In this document: positions 22,493-32,174 of the stretch, one piece after another
How the letters are laid out: each line of letters starts with the position of its first letter
Numbering within the stretch: position 1 is the stretch's first letter
Assembly (NCBI GenBank): GCA_915063485.1
Contig: CAJZDJ010000007.1
Location: forward strand, 1-32,174
Source: an uncultured Actinomyces sp.
GTDB lineage: Bacteria > Actinomycetota > Actinomycetes > Actinomycetales > Actinomycetaceae
Reading direction: 5' to 3'
Length of the DNA: 32,174 bases
Program-made: the position numbers and the translations under genes
The notes under the pieces: generated by a model
Told to the model about the DNA's origin: nothing
Seen by the model: the letters and a program-made list of their open reading frames with translations, nothing else
The model's database searches: none

Positions 22493-22993
22493 ATGGCAAC
22501 TGTAACCTTAGCAGGCACCCCAGTAACTACCGTTGGCGAGCTACCCCAGGTAGGCAGCCAGGCTCCCACCTGTGAGCTGGTGGCCAACGATCTAAGCCCC
22601 ATCAAACTAGGCGACTACGCCGGCAAGCGCGTAGTGCTAAACATTTTCCCCTCCATCGACACCGGTGTATGCGCCGCCAGTGTGCACCACTTCAACAAGC
22701 TGGCCGGCGGCCTCGACAACACCGTGGTGCTGTGCGTATCCAATGACCTACCCTTCGCCCAGGGGCGCTTCTGCGGCGCTGAGGGCATCGAAAACGTCGC
22801 CACCGCCTCCGGTTTCCGCTCCAAGTTTGGCCAGCACTACGGCCTAACCATGACCCAGGGGCCGCTAAGCGGACTGCTAGCGCGCGCCGTCGTAGTAATC
22901 GAGCCTGACGGCACCGTTGGCTACGTGCAGCTAGTGCCCGAAATCAAGCAAGAACCCGACTACGACGCCGTCGTTGAATATTTAGGAAACTGA
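22493..22993 (+). CDS. tpx: Thiol peroxidase
   Basis: A 166-residue Tpx-type peroxiredoxin that reduces hydroperoxides in the cytoplasm with thioredoxin. The peroxidatic cysteine is Cys60 in [10 protein letters not shown] and the resolving cysteine is Cys94 in RFCGAEG, matching the Cys61/Cys95 spacing of the E. coli enzyme. Length is normal. It lies between the SDR gene and pyrE, seven bases before the latter, and the three are probably one transcript. Confidence 0.95.
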   Translation: MATVTLAGTPVTTVGELPQVGSQAPTCELVANDLSPIKLGDYAGKRVVLNIFPSIDTGVCAASVHHFNKLAGGLDNTVVLCVSNDLPFAQGRFCGAEGIENVATASGFRSKFGQHYGLTMTQGPLSGLLARAVVVIEPDGTVGYVQLVPEIKQEPDYDAVVEYLGN

Positions 22994-23000
22994 AAACTCC

Positions 23001-23576
23001 ATGGCTATCACCACCAACGACTCCAACCGCGCCCGCCTAGCTGAGCTAGTCAACGAGCTGGCCGTAGTGCGCGGCAAAGTCACCCTGGCCTCAGGGCTTG
23101 AATCAAACTTCTATGTGGACATGCGTCGCGCCACCCTCCACCACGAAGCCGCCCCGCTGATCGGGCATGTAATGCTGGATCTGCTGGAAGAAAATGGCTT
23201 CAGTGTAGATGAGGTAGACGCCGTCGGTGGCCTAACCATGGGCGCTGACCCGGTAGCTACCGCTATGCTGCACGCCGCCGCCGCACGCGGCCTAGACCTA
23301 GACGCATTCGTAGTGCGCAAGGCCGCCAAAGATCACGGTATGAAACGCCAGATCGAAGGCCCGTCTGTCGAAGGCAAACGGGTAGTGGTTTTGGAAGACA
23401 CCTCCACCACCGGCGGCTCGCCCATCCAGGCAGTAGAGGCGCTACGCGCAGCCGGCGCGCAGGTGTTGGCTGTGGCCGTGATCGTAGACCGCAACACTGG
23501 CGCTCGCGAACGCATTGAAGGCGCCGATCTGCCCTACCTATATGCCCTTGGTCTAGAAGACCTAGACCTGGAGTAA
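23001..23576 (+). CDS. pyrE: Orotate phosphoribosyltransferase
   Basis: Joins orotate to PRPP to make orotidine monophosphate in pyrimidine synthesis. The 191-residue protein has the PRPP-binding motif VVVLEDTSTTGGS (128-140), the substrate-side SGLESNFYVDMRRATL (31-46) and the flexible catalytic loop RKAAKDHGMKRQIEG (106-120). Start ATG 23001 has only a weak purine stretch upstream. It is not next to other pyr genes here. A long hairpin follows. Confidence 0.96.
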   Translation: MAITTNDSNRARLAELVNELAVVRGKVTLASGLESNFYVDMRRATLHHEAAPLIGHVMLDLLEENGFSVDEVDAVGGLTMGADPVATAMLHAAAARGLDLDAFVVRKAAKDHGMKRQIEGPSVEGKRVVVLEDTSTTGGSPIQAVEALRAAGAQVLAVAVIVDRNTGARERIEGADLPYLYALGLEDLDLE

Positions 23577-23584
23577 TACTGGCC

Positions 23585-23627
23585 CCTTGGCGGGCGCTAG
23601 GTTTTAACAACCCTGCCCCCGCCAAGG
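23585..23627 (+). terminator. Hairpin after pyrE
   Basis: CCTTGGCGGG (23585-23594) pairs perfectly with CCCGCCAAGG (23618-23627). There is no T-run, so it is either a G+C-rich actinobacterial-type terminator or an RNA-stabilising stem. Confidence 0.6.
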
Positions 23628-23687
23628 CTGCCGCCTAAGCCAGGTCAGGCTAAACTAGGAGTTGGTGCCCAATCCCAAGGAGGAACA

Positions 23688-24293
23688 ATGGACTCTAACC
23701 CCACTGGAACCATCGCTTTGTTCATTGGCGGAGGTTTATTACTGCTGCTGTGGGTAGCCATCATTGTGGTGGCCCGCGTGCAGGTACGTTCATTGGGTGA
23801 GCGCTTGGACCACAACTGGTCTGATGTTGAAGAGACTCTCTCTAGGCGCCATCGCCGCGCCAAAAAACTAGCGCGTGAAGCAGACAAGCTTGGCGCCCTG
23901 GCGCCAGGAGACATGAGCGCCCTGAATGAGGCTATTGCCCTAGCTGAGCAGGAAAACCAGCCGCTGCTGCGCGCCAACTATGAAGACGACATCACCCTGA
24001 TTTTGCGTCGCATTGTGGAAGGCGTGCGCGCCGCTAACCGCAACAAAGAGCCCGGATACCGTCTGGCCTACAAGCGTCTAAAGAAAGCTGACAAGGCTGT
24101 AGCTAAGGCCCGCCGCGACTACAACGCTATGGTGCCCACCTACAACTTCCTGTGCCACGGACCGCTCACGGCAGTAGCTCGCAGCGCTGGGCGCGCCTCC
24201 AGCCAGTACTTCCTAGCTGACAAGCTCAAGCGTAAGGGCACTTACAAAAAGCCCAAGGACGCCAAGGTATTGGAGCTAGAGGATAAGGCATGA
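23688..24293 (+). CDS. LemA-like membrane-anchored protein
   Basis: A 201-residue protein with one N-terminal helix (about 9-30) and a helical, highly charged remainder. The arrangement (anchor, then long helices) and the DYNAMVPTYN stretch near residue 145-154 resemble LemA-family proteins, in which a YN-x-x-V-x-x-YN pattern is typical. Function of the family is poorly known. AAGGAGG lies six bases before the ATG. Its stop overlaps the next start by four bases. Confidence 0.75.
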   Translation: MDSNPTGTIALFIGGGLLLLLWVAIIVVARVQVRSLGERLDHNWSDVEETLSRRHRRAKKLAREADKLGALAPGDMSALNEAIALAEQENQPLLRANYEDDITLILRRIVEGVRAANRNKEPGYRLAYKRLKKADKAVAKARRDYNAMVPTYNFLCHGPLTAVARSAGRASSQYFLADKLKRKGTYKKPKDAKVLELEDKA

Positions 24294-24988
24294 GCCGTTA
24301 CGAAAACGAGGACGGCGTCGTCACCGAAGCTAGTGACGGCGTCGTCGCCTATTTAGCCCAAGTAACCCCAGACCAAGAGCGAGAAGTGGGGGTGGGGCCT
24401 TGGCAGGGGCCCTGGCCTGAAGGTGACCACTGGGACCATGAGCTGCTAGAACATGGCGATCGACGCAATGTAGTGGACCCCTATCGCTATTGGAAATGGC
24501 AGGCCATTAAAGCTGATATGGCATCGCGCGCTCACGGCCTACATATTGCGATCGAAAATGTCAGCCACGATCTAAATATTGGCTCAATTGTGCGCACCGC
24601 TAACGCTTTTAATGTGGGTGGCGTGCATGTGGTGGGTAAGCGCCGCTGGAACCGACGCGGCGCCATGGTTACCGACCGTTACCTGCGTGTCTACCATCAC
24701 CCCACGCCTGAGCATCTGGTGCGCTGGGCCCAGGAAAACAACCTGGAACTACTAGCTATCGACAATGGCCCGGGCAGTGAACTGATAGAAAAAACCTTGC
24801 TGCCGGTTGACGCCATGCTGGTGGTGGGCAGTGAAGGCGAAGGCATCAGCCCGGCCCTGCTGGAGCACTGCAAACGCCAGTTACGTATTGGCCAATACGG
24901 CTCTACCCGGTCTATTAATGTTTCAGCGGCAGCAGCTATCGCTATGCATACCTGGATCATGCAACACGGACAAAGTGCACCCTTTTAA
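24290..24988 (+). CDS. SpoU/TrmH-family RNA 2'-O-methyltransferase
   Basis: A 232-residue SPOUT methyltransferase that would add a methyl group to ribose in tRNA or rRNA, using S-adenosylmethionine. The three family motifs are present: NIGSIVRTANAF (96-107; Asn96 and Arg102), VVGSEGEGIS (about 179-188) and RSINVSAAAAIAMH (about 206-219), which form the knotted cofactor site. About 85 residues precede the core. Target RNA not deducible. It is translationally coupled to the LemA-like gene by ATGA. Confidence 0.93.
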   Translation: MSRYENEDGVVTEASDGVVAYLAQVTPDQEREVGVGPWQGPWPEGDHWDHELLEHGDRRNVVDPYRYWKWQAIKADMASRAHGLHIAIENVSHDLNIGSIVRTANAFNVGGVHVVGKRRWNRRGAMVTDRYLRVYHHPTPEHLVRWAQENNLELLAIDNGPGSELIEKTLLPVDAMLVVGSEGEGISPALLEHCKRQLRIGQYGSTRSINVSAAAAIAMHTWIMQHGQSAPF

Positions 24989-25092
24989 CTGGAATTGCAC
25001 AGGCTGGCGGTATTTGCGCGTACCAATTAGCGCTAAAACGTGCCAGAATAGAAGCACCACTGTTTAGTGAAACACAACCAGGAGGATTTGCA

Positions 25093-26115
25093 ATGGCTAT
25101 TGCAACCGTGGAAACTTACGCGGACATGATTGACCGCGCCAAGGCCGGCAAGTACGCCGTCCCGGCTATCAACGTTACTTCTTCTCAGACTCTATCTGCT
25201 GCGCTGCAGGGCTTCGCCGAGGCCGAGTCTGACGGTATCATCCAGATCTCCAACGGTGGTGCTGCTTACTGGTCCGGTTCCTCTCGTCTAGACCGCGTGC
25301 GTGGCTCCATCGCTTTCGCTGCCTACGCTCGCGCCGTCGGTGACCTGTACCCCGGTGTTGTTGGTCTGCACACCGACCACTGCCCCAAGAAGCTGCTGGC
25401 TGACTGGGTCATCCCGCTGCTGGACATCGAGGCCGAGCAGGTCAAGCGCGGCGAAGAGCCCATGTTCAACTCCCACATGTGGGACGGCTCCGCTGAGACC
25501 CTAGAGGACAACATTCAGATCGCCGTGGACATGCTGGCCCGCTCCAAGGCTGCCCACACCATCCTCGAGATCGAGATCGGTGCCGTAGGTGGCGAGGAAG
25601 ACGGTATCAAGGGTGAAGAGAACGCTAACCTCTACACCACTGCTGACGACGCTTACGCCGCTGTCCAGGCCCTGGGCCTAGGCGAGAACGGCCGCTACAC
25701 CACCGCTCTGACTTTCGGTAACGTGCACGGCTCCTACAAGCCCGGTCACGTCAAGCTGCGTCCCGAGCTGCTGGGTGAGATCCAGGCTGAGGTCGGCAAG
25801 CGTGTTGGCAAGGAGAGCCCCTTCGACCTAGTCATGCACGGTGGCTCCGGCTCCACCGACGAGGAAATTGCTACCGCCGTACGCAACGGTGTTATCAAGA
25901 TGAACGTTGACACTGACACCCAGTACGCGTTCACCCGCCCGATTGCTGCTCACATGTTCGAGCACTACGACGGCGTCCTCAAGGTTGACGGCGAGGTCGG
26001 CAACAAGAAGTTCTACGACCCGCGCGCTTGGGGTAAGGCTGCCGAGACCGGCATGGCTGCCCGCGTGGTTGAGGCCTGTGAGCGTCTAGGCTCCGTCGGC
26101 TCCGCCCGCCGCTGA
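25093..26115 (+). CDS. fba: Class II fructose-bisphosphate aldolase
   Basis: The glycolytic zinc enzyme that splits fructose 1,6-bisphosphate. The 340-residue protein shows LHTDHCPKK (catalytic Asp95 and zinc-binding His96), GNVHGSYKPG and VMHGGSGSTDEE with further zinc ligands, and NVDTDTQYAF near the C-terminus. The longer class IIa form, as in E. coli and corynebacteria. AGGAGG (25080-25085) precedes the start. Codon use is strongly biased, as expected for an abundant enzyme. A perfect 16-bp terminator follows. Confidence 0.97.
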   Translation: MAIATVETYADMIDRAKAGKYAVPAINVTSSQTLSAALQGFAEAESDGIIQISNGGAAYWSGSSRLDRVRGSIAFAAYARAVGDLYPGVVGLHTDHCPKKLLADWVIPLLDIEAEQVKRGEEPMFNSHMWDGSAETLEDNIQIAVDMLARSKAAHTILEIEIGAVGGEEDGIKGEENANLYTTADDAYAAVQALGLGENGRYTTALTFGNVHGSYKPGHVKLRPELLGEIQAEVGKRVGKESPFDLVMHGGSGSTDEEIATAVRNGVIKMNVDTDTQYAFTRPIAAHMFEHYDGVLKVDGEVGNKKFYDPRAWGKAAETGMAARVVEACERLGSVGSARR

Positions 26116-26159
26116 GCTAACTAGCTGCCACTAAAGCAACTAACATTTAGTCTCTGACT

Positions 26160-26201
26160 AATAAATGTGTCCTGGGTAATATTATCCAGGACACATTTAT
26201 T
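26160..26201 (+). terminator. Terminator of the aldolase gene
   Basis: A perfect 16-bp inverted repeat (AATAAATGTGTCCTGG, 26160-26175, with 26186-26201) around a ten-base loop. A short T-rich stretch follows. Confidence 0.9.
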
Positions 26202-26216
26202 TATGTTTGTGTAAAA

Positions 26217-26222
26217 TATTAT
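26217..26222 (+). promoter_or_regulatory. Candidate -10 element of the nucleoside operon
   Basis: TATTAT lies 36 bases before the nucleoside hydrolase start; no clear -35 is seen. GAGAGG (26242-26247) is the likely ribosome site, eleven bases from the ATG. Confidence 0.4.
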
Positions 26223-26258
26223 GATCACACCCACCACAATTGAGAGGCGCAAGACCTA

Positions 26259-27221
26259 ATGTCTAGGAAGATTATCCTCGACTGCGACCCAGGTCACGAC
26301 GACGCTGTCGCTATGCTGCTAGCACACGCCAACCCCAACATTGAGCTACTGGCTGTTACCACTGTTGGTGGTAACCAGACGCTAGAAAAGGTAACCAACA
26401 ATGCCCTAAGCCTAGCCACCGTCTACGGGATGCAAGGTGTACCGGTGGCGGCAGGCTGCACCCGCCCGCTACTGCGCCCGGTAGAAACCGCCCCGGACTG
26501 CCACGGCGATTCCGGCCTCGACGGCGTCGAGCTACCCGAACCTGTAGCCCTAGACCCGCGCCACGCCGTCGACGTAATCATCGAAACCATCATGTCTCAC
26601 GCACCCGGCGAGATCACCCTGGTGCCCACCGGCCCGCTAACCAACATCGCCCTGGCTGTGCGCAAAGAACCGCGCATCGTGGAGCGCGTGCGTGAGGTGG
26701 TACTAATGGGTGGCGGCTACCACGTAGGCAACTGGTCTGCCGTAGCCGAATTCAACATCAAGGTTGACCCTGAAGCAGCCCACATTGTTTTCAACGAGCC
26801 CTGGCCGGTAACCATGGTGGGCTTGGATCTCACCCACCAGGCCCTAGCCACAGACGACATCTCCGCCAAGATCGCTGACCTGGGCGGGCCGGTAGCAGAG
26901 TTTGTGCTGGGCCTATTCACCTTCTTCCGCAAGGCCTACCAGGACGCCCAAGGCTTCGAATTCCCGCCGGTACACGACCCGTGCACCGTGGCCTACCTGA
27001 TCGACCCGCAGATTGTGGAAACTGTTAAGGTCCCCATCGACGTGGAACTCAACGGCACGCTTACCACCGGCATGACCGTAGCTGACTTCCGCGCCCCCGC
27101 CGGGCCTGACTGCCACACCCAGGCCGCCACCAAGCTGGACTTTGACCGTTTCTGGGATCTGGTAATCGACTCCATTGACCGCGTGCAAAAAGACCTAGCC
27201 GCCAAGGAGAGTGGCAAATGA
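26259..27221 (+). CDS. Nucleoside hydrolase
   Basis: Cuts ribonucleosides into base and ribose in the cytoplasm. The 320-residue protein opens with DCDPGHDDA (8-16), the calcium- and ribose-binding signature of the inosine-uridine nucleoside hydrolase family. Further family features are TVGGNQTLEKVTNNAL, VPTGPLTNIALA, LMGGGYHVGNW, FNIKVDPEAA and the C-terminal VHDPCTVAYLI. Which base is preferred is not clear. It is first in an operon with a transporter and a ribokinase, joined by four-base overlaps. Confidence 0.95.
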   Translation: MSRKIILDCDPGHDDAVAMLLAHANPNIELLAVTTVGGNQTLEKVTNNALSLATVYGMQGVPVAAGCTRPLLRPVETAPDCHGDSGLDGVELPEPVALDPRHAVDVIIETIMSHAPGEITLVPTGPLTNIALAVRKEPRIVERVREVVLMGGGYHVGNWSAVAEFNIKVDPEAAHIVFNEPWPVTMVGLDLTHQALATDDISAKIADLGGPVAEFVLGLFTFFRKAYQDAQGFEFPPVHDPCTVAYLIDPQIVETVKVPIDVELNGTLTTGMTVADFRAPAGPDCHTQAATKLDFDRFWDLVIDSIDRVQKDLAAKESGK

Positions 27222-28618
27222 GCGCCACTAAACGCTCAACTGCGGCGGTTATGGCCGCATTGCTGGTGGCCTGCTTTGCCTTCCAGCTCAATGCCTCCAT
27301 GCTCTCGCCGGCCCTGAGACTTATGGCTGAGGAGCTAAAAACCACCGACGACGTAATCGGCTTAACCCAGACCGTGTTCTTCACGGCTGCCGCGCTATTT
27401 AGCCTGTTCCTGCCCCGCCTAGGTGACATGATCGGGCGGCGCAAACTACTAACCGGCATGATGGCGCTAACCGCCGTGGGCTGTGTGCTTTCTGCGCTGG
27501 CCGGCATGACCAGCTCAGTTGCGCTGCTGTTTGTGGGGCGCGTGATTCAAGGTGTGGCCGGGCCGACCGTGCCTGTATGTTTGATTATGCTGCGCGTGGC
27601 CGTGCCTGACCCCAAGCGTTACGGCACTCTGCTAGGCGTGATTACTGCCGTAAATGGTGGTATTGCGGGTGTGGACGCCCTGGCTGGTGGCTGGCTAGCC
27701 CAAAACTTTGGTTTCGGCTCAGTATTTTGGACTATGGCTGTAATCGCTGTGCTGGCGGCGGTGGCAGTGGCCTTCTTAACCGATGAATCCCTGGTGCCCG
27801 GCAACCACCGCATGGACTGGTCCGGCACTATTGCCCTGGTGGTGGCGGTAGGTGCGCTGCTAACCATCTTCAATGAGCTAGCTAAACTCTCCAACGCTAA
27901 CTTTTGGCTGGTGGCGGGCCTGTTCCTGCTGGCTGCTTTGTCTGCTGCGGCTTTCTGGATCCAGGAGGAGAGCACCAGCCAGCCCCTGGTGGCTACCGTC
28001 TACCTCAAGTCGCGTTCCACTTGGGCCCTGCTGCTGACCACCACCCTAACCATGACCGGCGTGTTTGCGGTTATGAACGGTTTGGTGCCGGGTCTAGCTC
28101 AGAACACTGGTTACGGCCCGGGTCTTGGTGCCGACGTCGTCTCCTTCTGGACCCTGACCCCTTACGCCATTGCCGGCCTACTAATGGGCCCGGTATCTGG
28201 CACCCTGGCCGGTCGCTTTGGCTACCGTAAGGTGCTGCGTGTGGGCCTGCTGGGCACAGTGCTTGGTTTGGGTGCAATTTTGGGGATTTCTGGTGACGCC
28301 ACCCCGGTGCTGCTGCTGGCAGTTAACGTGTTTGTGGGTATCACCTATGCCGGTATGAGCAACATTATGCTCAACGGCCTAGGTGTGGTGCTTTCTCCTA
28401 ACGACAACCCCGGCTACCTGCCTGGTCTCAACGCCGGTGCCTTCAACCTGGGCGCGGGTATCTCCTTCGCGATCCTGCCGGCCGTCTCGGTGGCGCTAGG
28501 CAGCGGCCTAGATGGTTTCCAAGGGGCGGTTATCACCGGTTTGGTGCTGCTGGCCTTGGCTTTTGCTAGCTCGCTACTGATCCCCGCTCCGGCAGTTGAA
28601 AAGGAGACTGCGGCATGA
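27218..28618 (+). CDS. MFS transporter (DHA2-like, 14 helices), probably for nucleosides
   Basis: A 466-residue major facilitator protein with about 14 helices. RLGDMIGRRKLLTG between helices 2 and 3 is the family's motif A, and VGRVIQGVAGPTVPV fits motif B. In general these proteins export drugs, but its position between nucleoside hydrolase and ribokinase, with ATGA overlaps at both ends, suggests uptake of nucleosides or ribose here. That role is inferred from context only. Confidence 0.92.
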   Translation: MSATKRSTAAVMAALLVACFAFQLNASMLSPALRLMAEELKTTDDVIGLTQTVFFTAAALFSLFLPRLGDMIGRRKLLTGMMALTAVGCVLSALAGMTSSVALLFVGRVIQGVAGPTVPVCLIMLRVAVPDPKRYGTLLGVITAVNGGIAGVDALAGGWLAQNFGFGSVFWTMAVIAVLAAVAVAFLTDESLVPGNHRMDWSGTIALVVAVGALLTIFNELAKLSNANFWLVAGLFLLAALSAAAFWIQEESTSQPLVATVYLKSRSTWALLLTTTLTMTGVFAVMNGLVPGLAQNTGYGPGLGADVVSFWTLTPYAIAGLLMGPVSGTLAGRFGYRKVLRVGLLGTVLGLGAILGISGDATPVLLLAVNVFVGITYAGMSNIMLNGLGVVLSPNDNPGYLPGLNAGAFNLGAGISFAILPAVSVALGSGLDGFQGAVITGLVLLALAFASSLLIPAPAVEKETAA

Positions 28619-29568
28619 GCGTAGCTGATCGTGGCCGCGCCCTGGAGGCATTAGACCGTTTAGGTGCCCCGGTGGTGGCTTTAGGTTCCCTGAACGCGGA
28701 CTTAACCGTAACCACCCAGCGTCTGCCTGGCCCGGGTGAAACTGTGGTCGGCTCAGACCTGCGTATCTTGCCGGGCGGTAAATCAGCCAATCAGGCTGCC
28801 ACAGCCGCCTTGCTGGGGGTGCCCACCACCATGATTGGTGCGGTTGGGCGCGACGGCAACGGCCAGTTGCTGCTTGAATCCTTGGCTTTAAAGGGGGTAG
28901 ACACCCGCCACGTCTATGAGCGTGAAGTGGCTACCGGCACCGCCATGATTACTGTGGACGCCGCTGCTGAGAACACCATTGTGATCTCAGCTGGTGCCAA
29001 CGCCACCCTTACCCCGGCTGATGTGGTTGATAAGGCGCAGGTGATCGCTGAGGCTGGGGCTCTGGGCTTGTGCCTGGAGGTGAGTCTGGAAACTGTCACT
29101 GCGGCAGCACGCTGCGCCCATGAGGCTGGCGTGCCGGTGGTGCTCAATGTTTCTCCGGCCCGCCAGCTGCAGTCTGAACTGCTGGAGTTAACCGATGTGC
29201 TGATCGTCAACCAGCACGAGTTGGCGCTGGTTAGTGGCCAAAGTGTAGACACTGCAAACCTAGAACAGGTAGCTAAGGCTTTCGCAGCCACTGGAGTTAA
29301 GCGCGGGGTGCTCACCCTGGGTGGAGCCGGCTCCCTGATCTATGAAGATGGTCGCCTCGAATGGGTTGCAGCTTTTAAGGTCAACCCGGTAGACAGCACC
29401 GGCGCCGGCGACTCTTTCATGGGCACGCTGCTGTCGGCTTTGGCTGCGGGTATCTCACTTGCCGACGGCGCCACCCTGGCTGCGGCAGTAGCGGCTTGCT
29501 CCACTACCAAGGTGGGGGCGCAAGCCTCCTACGCCAGTGCTGATGAGGTGCGCGAATTCCTAAAGTGA
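28615..29568 (+). CDS. rbsK: Ribokinase
   Basis: Phosphorylates ribose to ribose 5-phosphate with ATP. The 317-residue PfkB-family protein has GSLNADLTV (about 23-31), the substrate motif GGKSANQAATAALLG, and the C-terminal DSTGAGDSFMGTLLSAL with the catalytic Asp of GAGD. About 20 residues precede the usual start of the fold. Overlapping the transporter gene by ATGA, it completes a path from nucleoside to ribose to ribose 5-phosphate. The broader PfkB family also holds other sugar and nucleoside kinases. Confidence 0.92.
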   Translation: MSVADRGRALEALDRLGAPVVALGSLNADLTVTTQRLPGPGETVVGSDLRILPGGKSANQAATAALLGVPTTMIGAVGRDGNGQLLLESLALKGVDTRHVYEREVATGTAMITVDAAAENTIVISAGANATLTPADVVDKAQVIAEAGALGLCLEVSLETVTAAARCAHEAGVPVVLNVSPARQLQSELLELTDVLIVNQHELALVSGQSVDTANLEQVAKAFAATGVKRGVLTLGGAGSLIYEDGRLEWVAAFKVNPVDSTGAGDSFMGTLLSALAAGISLADGATLAAAVAACSTTKVGAQASYASADEVREFLK

Positions 29569-29585
29569 GCGGGCATAGCTCAAAC

Positions 29586-29668
29586 GCGCATAAAAAATGC
29601 GCATGAAACGGGGCTTTAAGCCAAAAAGTGTGGCGACGGCGTCGGGAACCTTCCTGGCGCCGTCGCCA
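29586..29668. terminator. Hairpins after the ribokinase gene
   Basis: A small stem GCGCAT/ATGCGC (29586-29602, loop AAAAA) is followed by a strong 11-bp stem TGGCGACGGCG (29631-29641) with CGCCGTCGCCA (29658-29668). On the minus strand the larger one is followed by a TTTTT run, so it could also stop antisense transcription. The rest of 29669-29776 holds no gene I can support. Confidence 0.55.
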
Positions 29669-29776
29669 TATGTCAGGTGATGACACTAGAGTCAACCAAA
29701 CCAAACAAAAAAGTATTCCCGCAGGTCACAATATGTGCAGTGAGGTTGGGGGTAGGGTGGACACCACAGTAGGTGC

Positions 29777-29804
29777 TTGCCAAAACAAAATAAAACGGTA
29801 TAGT
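29777..29804 (+). promoter_or_regulatory. Candidate purA promoter
   Basis: TTGCCA (29777-29782) and TATAGT (29799-29804) are 16 bases apart, giving a leader of about 85 bases before purA. A second -10-like TAGACT lies near 29840. Ribosome site AGGAG is at 29884-29888. Confidence 0.5.
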
Positions 29805-29885
29805 AACGGCAAAATGTAGAAATCTGCCTATAGGGCCGCTAGACTGATGCAGTCGTGTGGTCAACGCGGCGTTTGCCGTTTATAG

Positions 29886-31181
<1,296 letters not shown>

Positions 31182-31186
31182 AGCTG

Positions 31187-31193
31187 CTAGGCT
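31187..31193 (+). promoter_or_regulatory. -10 element for a leaderless transcript of the last gene
   Basis: TAGGCT (about 31188-31193) ends seven bases before GTG 31201 and overlaps the region just after the purA stop; no ribosome site is visible. Confidence 0.4.
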
Positions 31194-31200
31194 GGAACCC

Positions 31201-32174
31201 GTGAACACCCTTAACTACAAGTCTGTAACTAGCCGTGTACTTGCGGCTTTAGCGGCGGGGCTGCTGGTTTTCATGGCGCCGCTAAGCGTCTCTGAGGTTC
31301 AAGCTGAAACCTCGCAGCCCAATGAGATTTGGTTTAACGTTAATGTAAAGGGCGAAAACTACGCGGTGCTTGACTTCGCGTTTGCGCCCGGTTCGCATAC
31401 TGGTTTGAAACCAGCTGCCATCTGCAAAGCTATTCAAACAGGTGCAGATAAAAACAAAGGAACTACTACCAACAACGCCAAGGTGATTACCTGGGTAGGT
31501 AAACGCAATGGCCGTGAGGTTTGTGAATCCAAGGTGGAGGGCGCTTTCCAAAACGGCGCTGGTCCGGCTGCGCTTACGCAGTTCGGTGGCTTCAACATGA
31601 GCACCGATAAAAACCACCGAGTTAAGGTGTCTATCCCTCGCTACATCGCTATTTCTAACCAGCTGATCGTCTCTCACGTGACGGTTAAGTACGACGGCAA
31701 GATTATTTCCTACAAGAACGCCGACGTTAACGGTTCCACTGCCATCCCAAAGAAGGGCGCCACCTCCTTTGAGGTAGTTGGTACGGTGCCCTCGCTTGCC
31801 CTGCAGCATGTGGTGCGGTGGGTACTGGGTATCGCCTCCTGCCTGATCCTGGCTGGTATTTTGTGGCTGGGCGGCGTTCGCATTTACAAGCGCGTCAAGG
31901 AAAACCTGGCCACCAAGGCAGCTATCGCGGCCGGTCAGATTCCCGACCCGCAGGGCCAGACGGTTTCTTTGTCTGAAATTGCCCCAATCAGCGAATCTGA
32001 GATTCCTGCGGCTGGCATCCCCGGGGTACCGCTAATCCACACGGCTAATGCTGATAACGACGCCGCTATGGCTGCCACTTATGCGGCTGCAGCTGAGCAG
32101 GGCGTTTATGAAAGTGGAGGCTACGAATCCTACGTAGAGGGCGGGGTCTATGACTCTGGCGCCGGCGACGAGGA
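31201..32174 (+). CDS. Secreted, membrane-anchored protein of unknown function, partial
   Basis: An open frame runs from GTG 31201 to the end of the window without a stop (324 codons). Residues 1-35 are a signal peptide (basic start, LAALAAGLLVFMAPL core, VQA cleavage motif). The outside domain (about 36-200) has two cysteines, Cys75 and Cys108, that could form a disulfide. A helix (about 206-226, WVLGIASCLILAGILWLGG) is followed by a basic stretch (YKRVKENL) and an acidic tail rich in Ala, Tyr and Gly inside the cell. I do not recognise the family. The GTG follows the purA stop by 19 bases. Confidence 0.82.
   Translation, partial: MNTLNYKSVTSRVLAALAAGLLVFMAPLSVSEVQAETSQPNEIWFNVNVKGENYAVLDFAFAPGSHTGLKPAAICKAIQTGADKNKGTTTNNAKVITWVGKRNGREVCESKVEGAFQNGAGPAALTQFGGFNMSTDKNHRVKVSIPRYIAISNQLIVSHVTVKYDGKIISYKNADVNGSTAIPKKGATSFEVVGTVPSLALQHVVRWVLGIASCLILAGILWLGGVRIYKRVKENLATKAAIAAGQIPDPQGQTVSLSEIAPISESEIPAAGIPGVPLIHTANADNDAAMAATYAAAAEQGVYESGGYESYVEGGVYDSGAGDE

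Noticed and set aside
31282..31809. A 175-codon minus-strand frame at the right end
   Set aside because: It lies opposite the partial secreted-protein gene, which has a signal peptide and helix in the correct order and runs without a stop to the edge.

Overview
The window reads as chromosome of an Actinomycetota bacterium, most likely in or near the family Actinomycetaceae; the species cannot be fixed from sequence alone. The signs are moderately high G+C housekeeping genes, a dCTP deaminase of the mycobacterial bifunctional type, a twin-arginine-type sugar-binding lipoprotein with no dedicated ATPase gene, and several genes whose -10 hexamer (TANNNT) sits 6-7 bases before the start codon, as in leaderless transcripts.

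Layout. (1) Positions 1-9720 hold the tail of an unidentified gene, a possible 30-residue membrane peptide, and five adjacent ABC transport systems. Four are ATPase plus ABC-2-type permease pairs (489-2188 on +; 2272-3968, 4082-5517 and 6154-7790 on -). The fifth is a one-piece exporter (7864-9720, -). A small four-helix membrane protein lies at 5733-6107. This part looks more A+T-rich than the core genes to its right.

(2) Positions 9800-12812 form a decayed mobile island next to a tRNA-Gly(CCC) gene on the minus strand. It is bounded by two imperfect direct repeats of about 255 bp, and the left one ends in a misoriented copy of the tRNA 3' end. Inside are a frameshifted AbiF/Abi_2 gene that keeps its HEPN RNase motif and has a compact structured-RNA/terminator candidate just upstream, an internally deleted remnant of a phage family-A DNA polymerase, a C-terminal remnant of a type I restriction HsdR subunit, and two inverted blocks of three 20/21-bp repeats that resemble transposase or integrase binding arrays.

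(3) Positions 12890-18100 carry a TM2-domain membrane protein, dcd with an uncharacterised 375-residue partner, and a tightly coupled minus-strand operon (exonuclease III, a beta-lactamase-like protein with a Ser-Pro repeat leader, and a DnaQ-type exonuclease).

(4) Positions 18103-32174 are mostly core metabolism on the plus strand: a sugar ABC importer (binding protein and two permeases), an SDR-tpx-pyrE group, a LemA-like protein coupled to a SpoU/TrmH RNA methyltransferase, class II fructose-bisphosphate aldolase, a nucleoside catabolic operon (nucleoside hydrolase, MFS transporter, ribokinase, each overlapping the next by ATGA), purA, and the start of a secreted membrane-anchored protein that runs off the window.

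The strongest lead for something new is the AbiF-like locus with its upstream RNA candidate, together with the unusual repeat and attachment-site structure around it. The AbiF copy here looks broken by a single-base deletion, so intact relatives would have to be used to study function.
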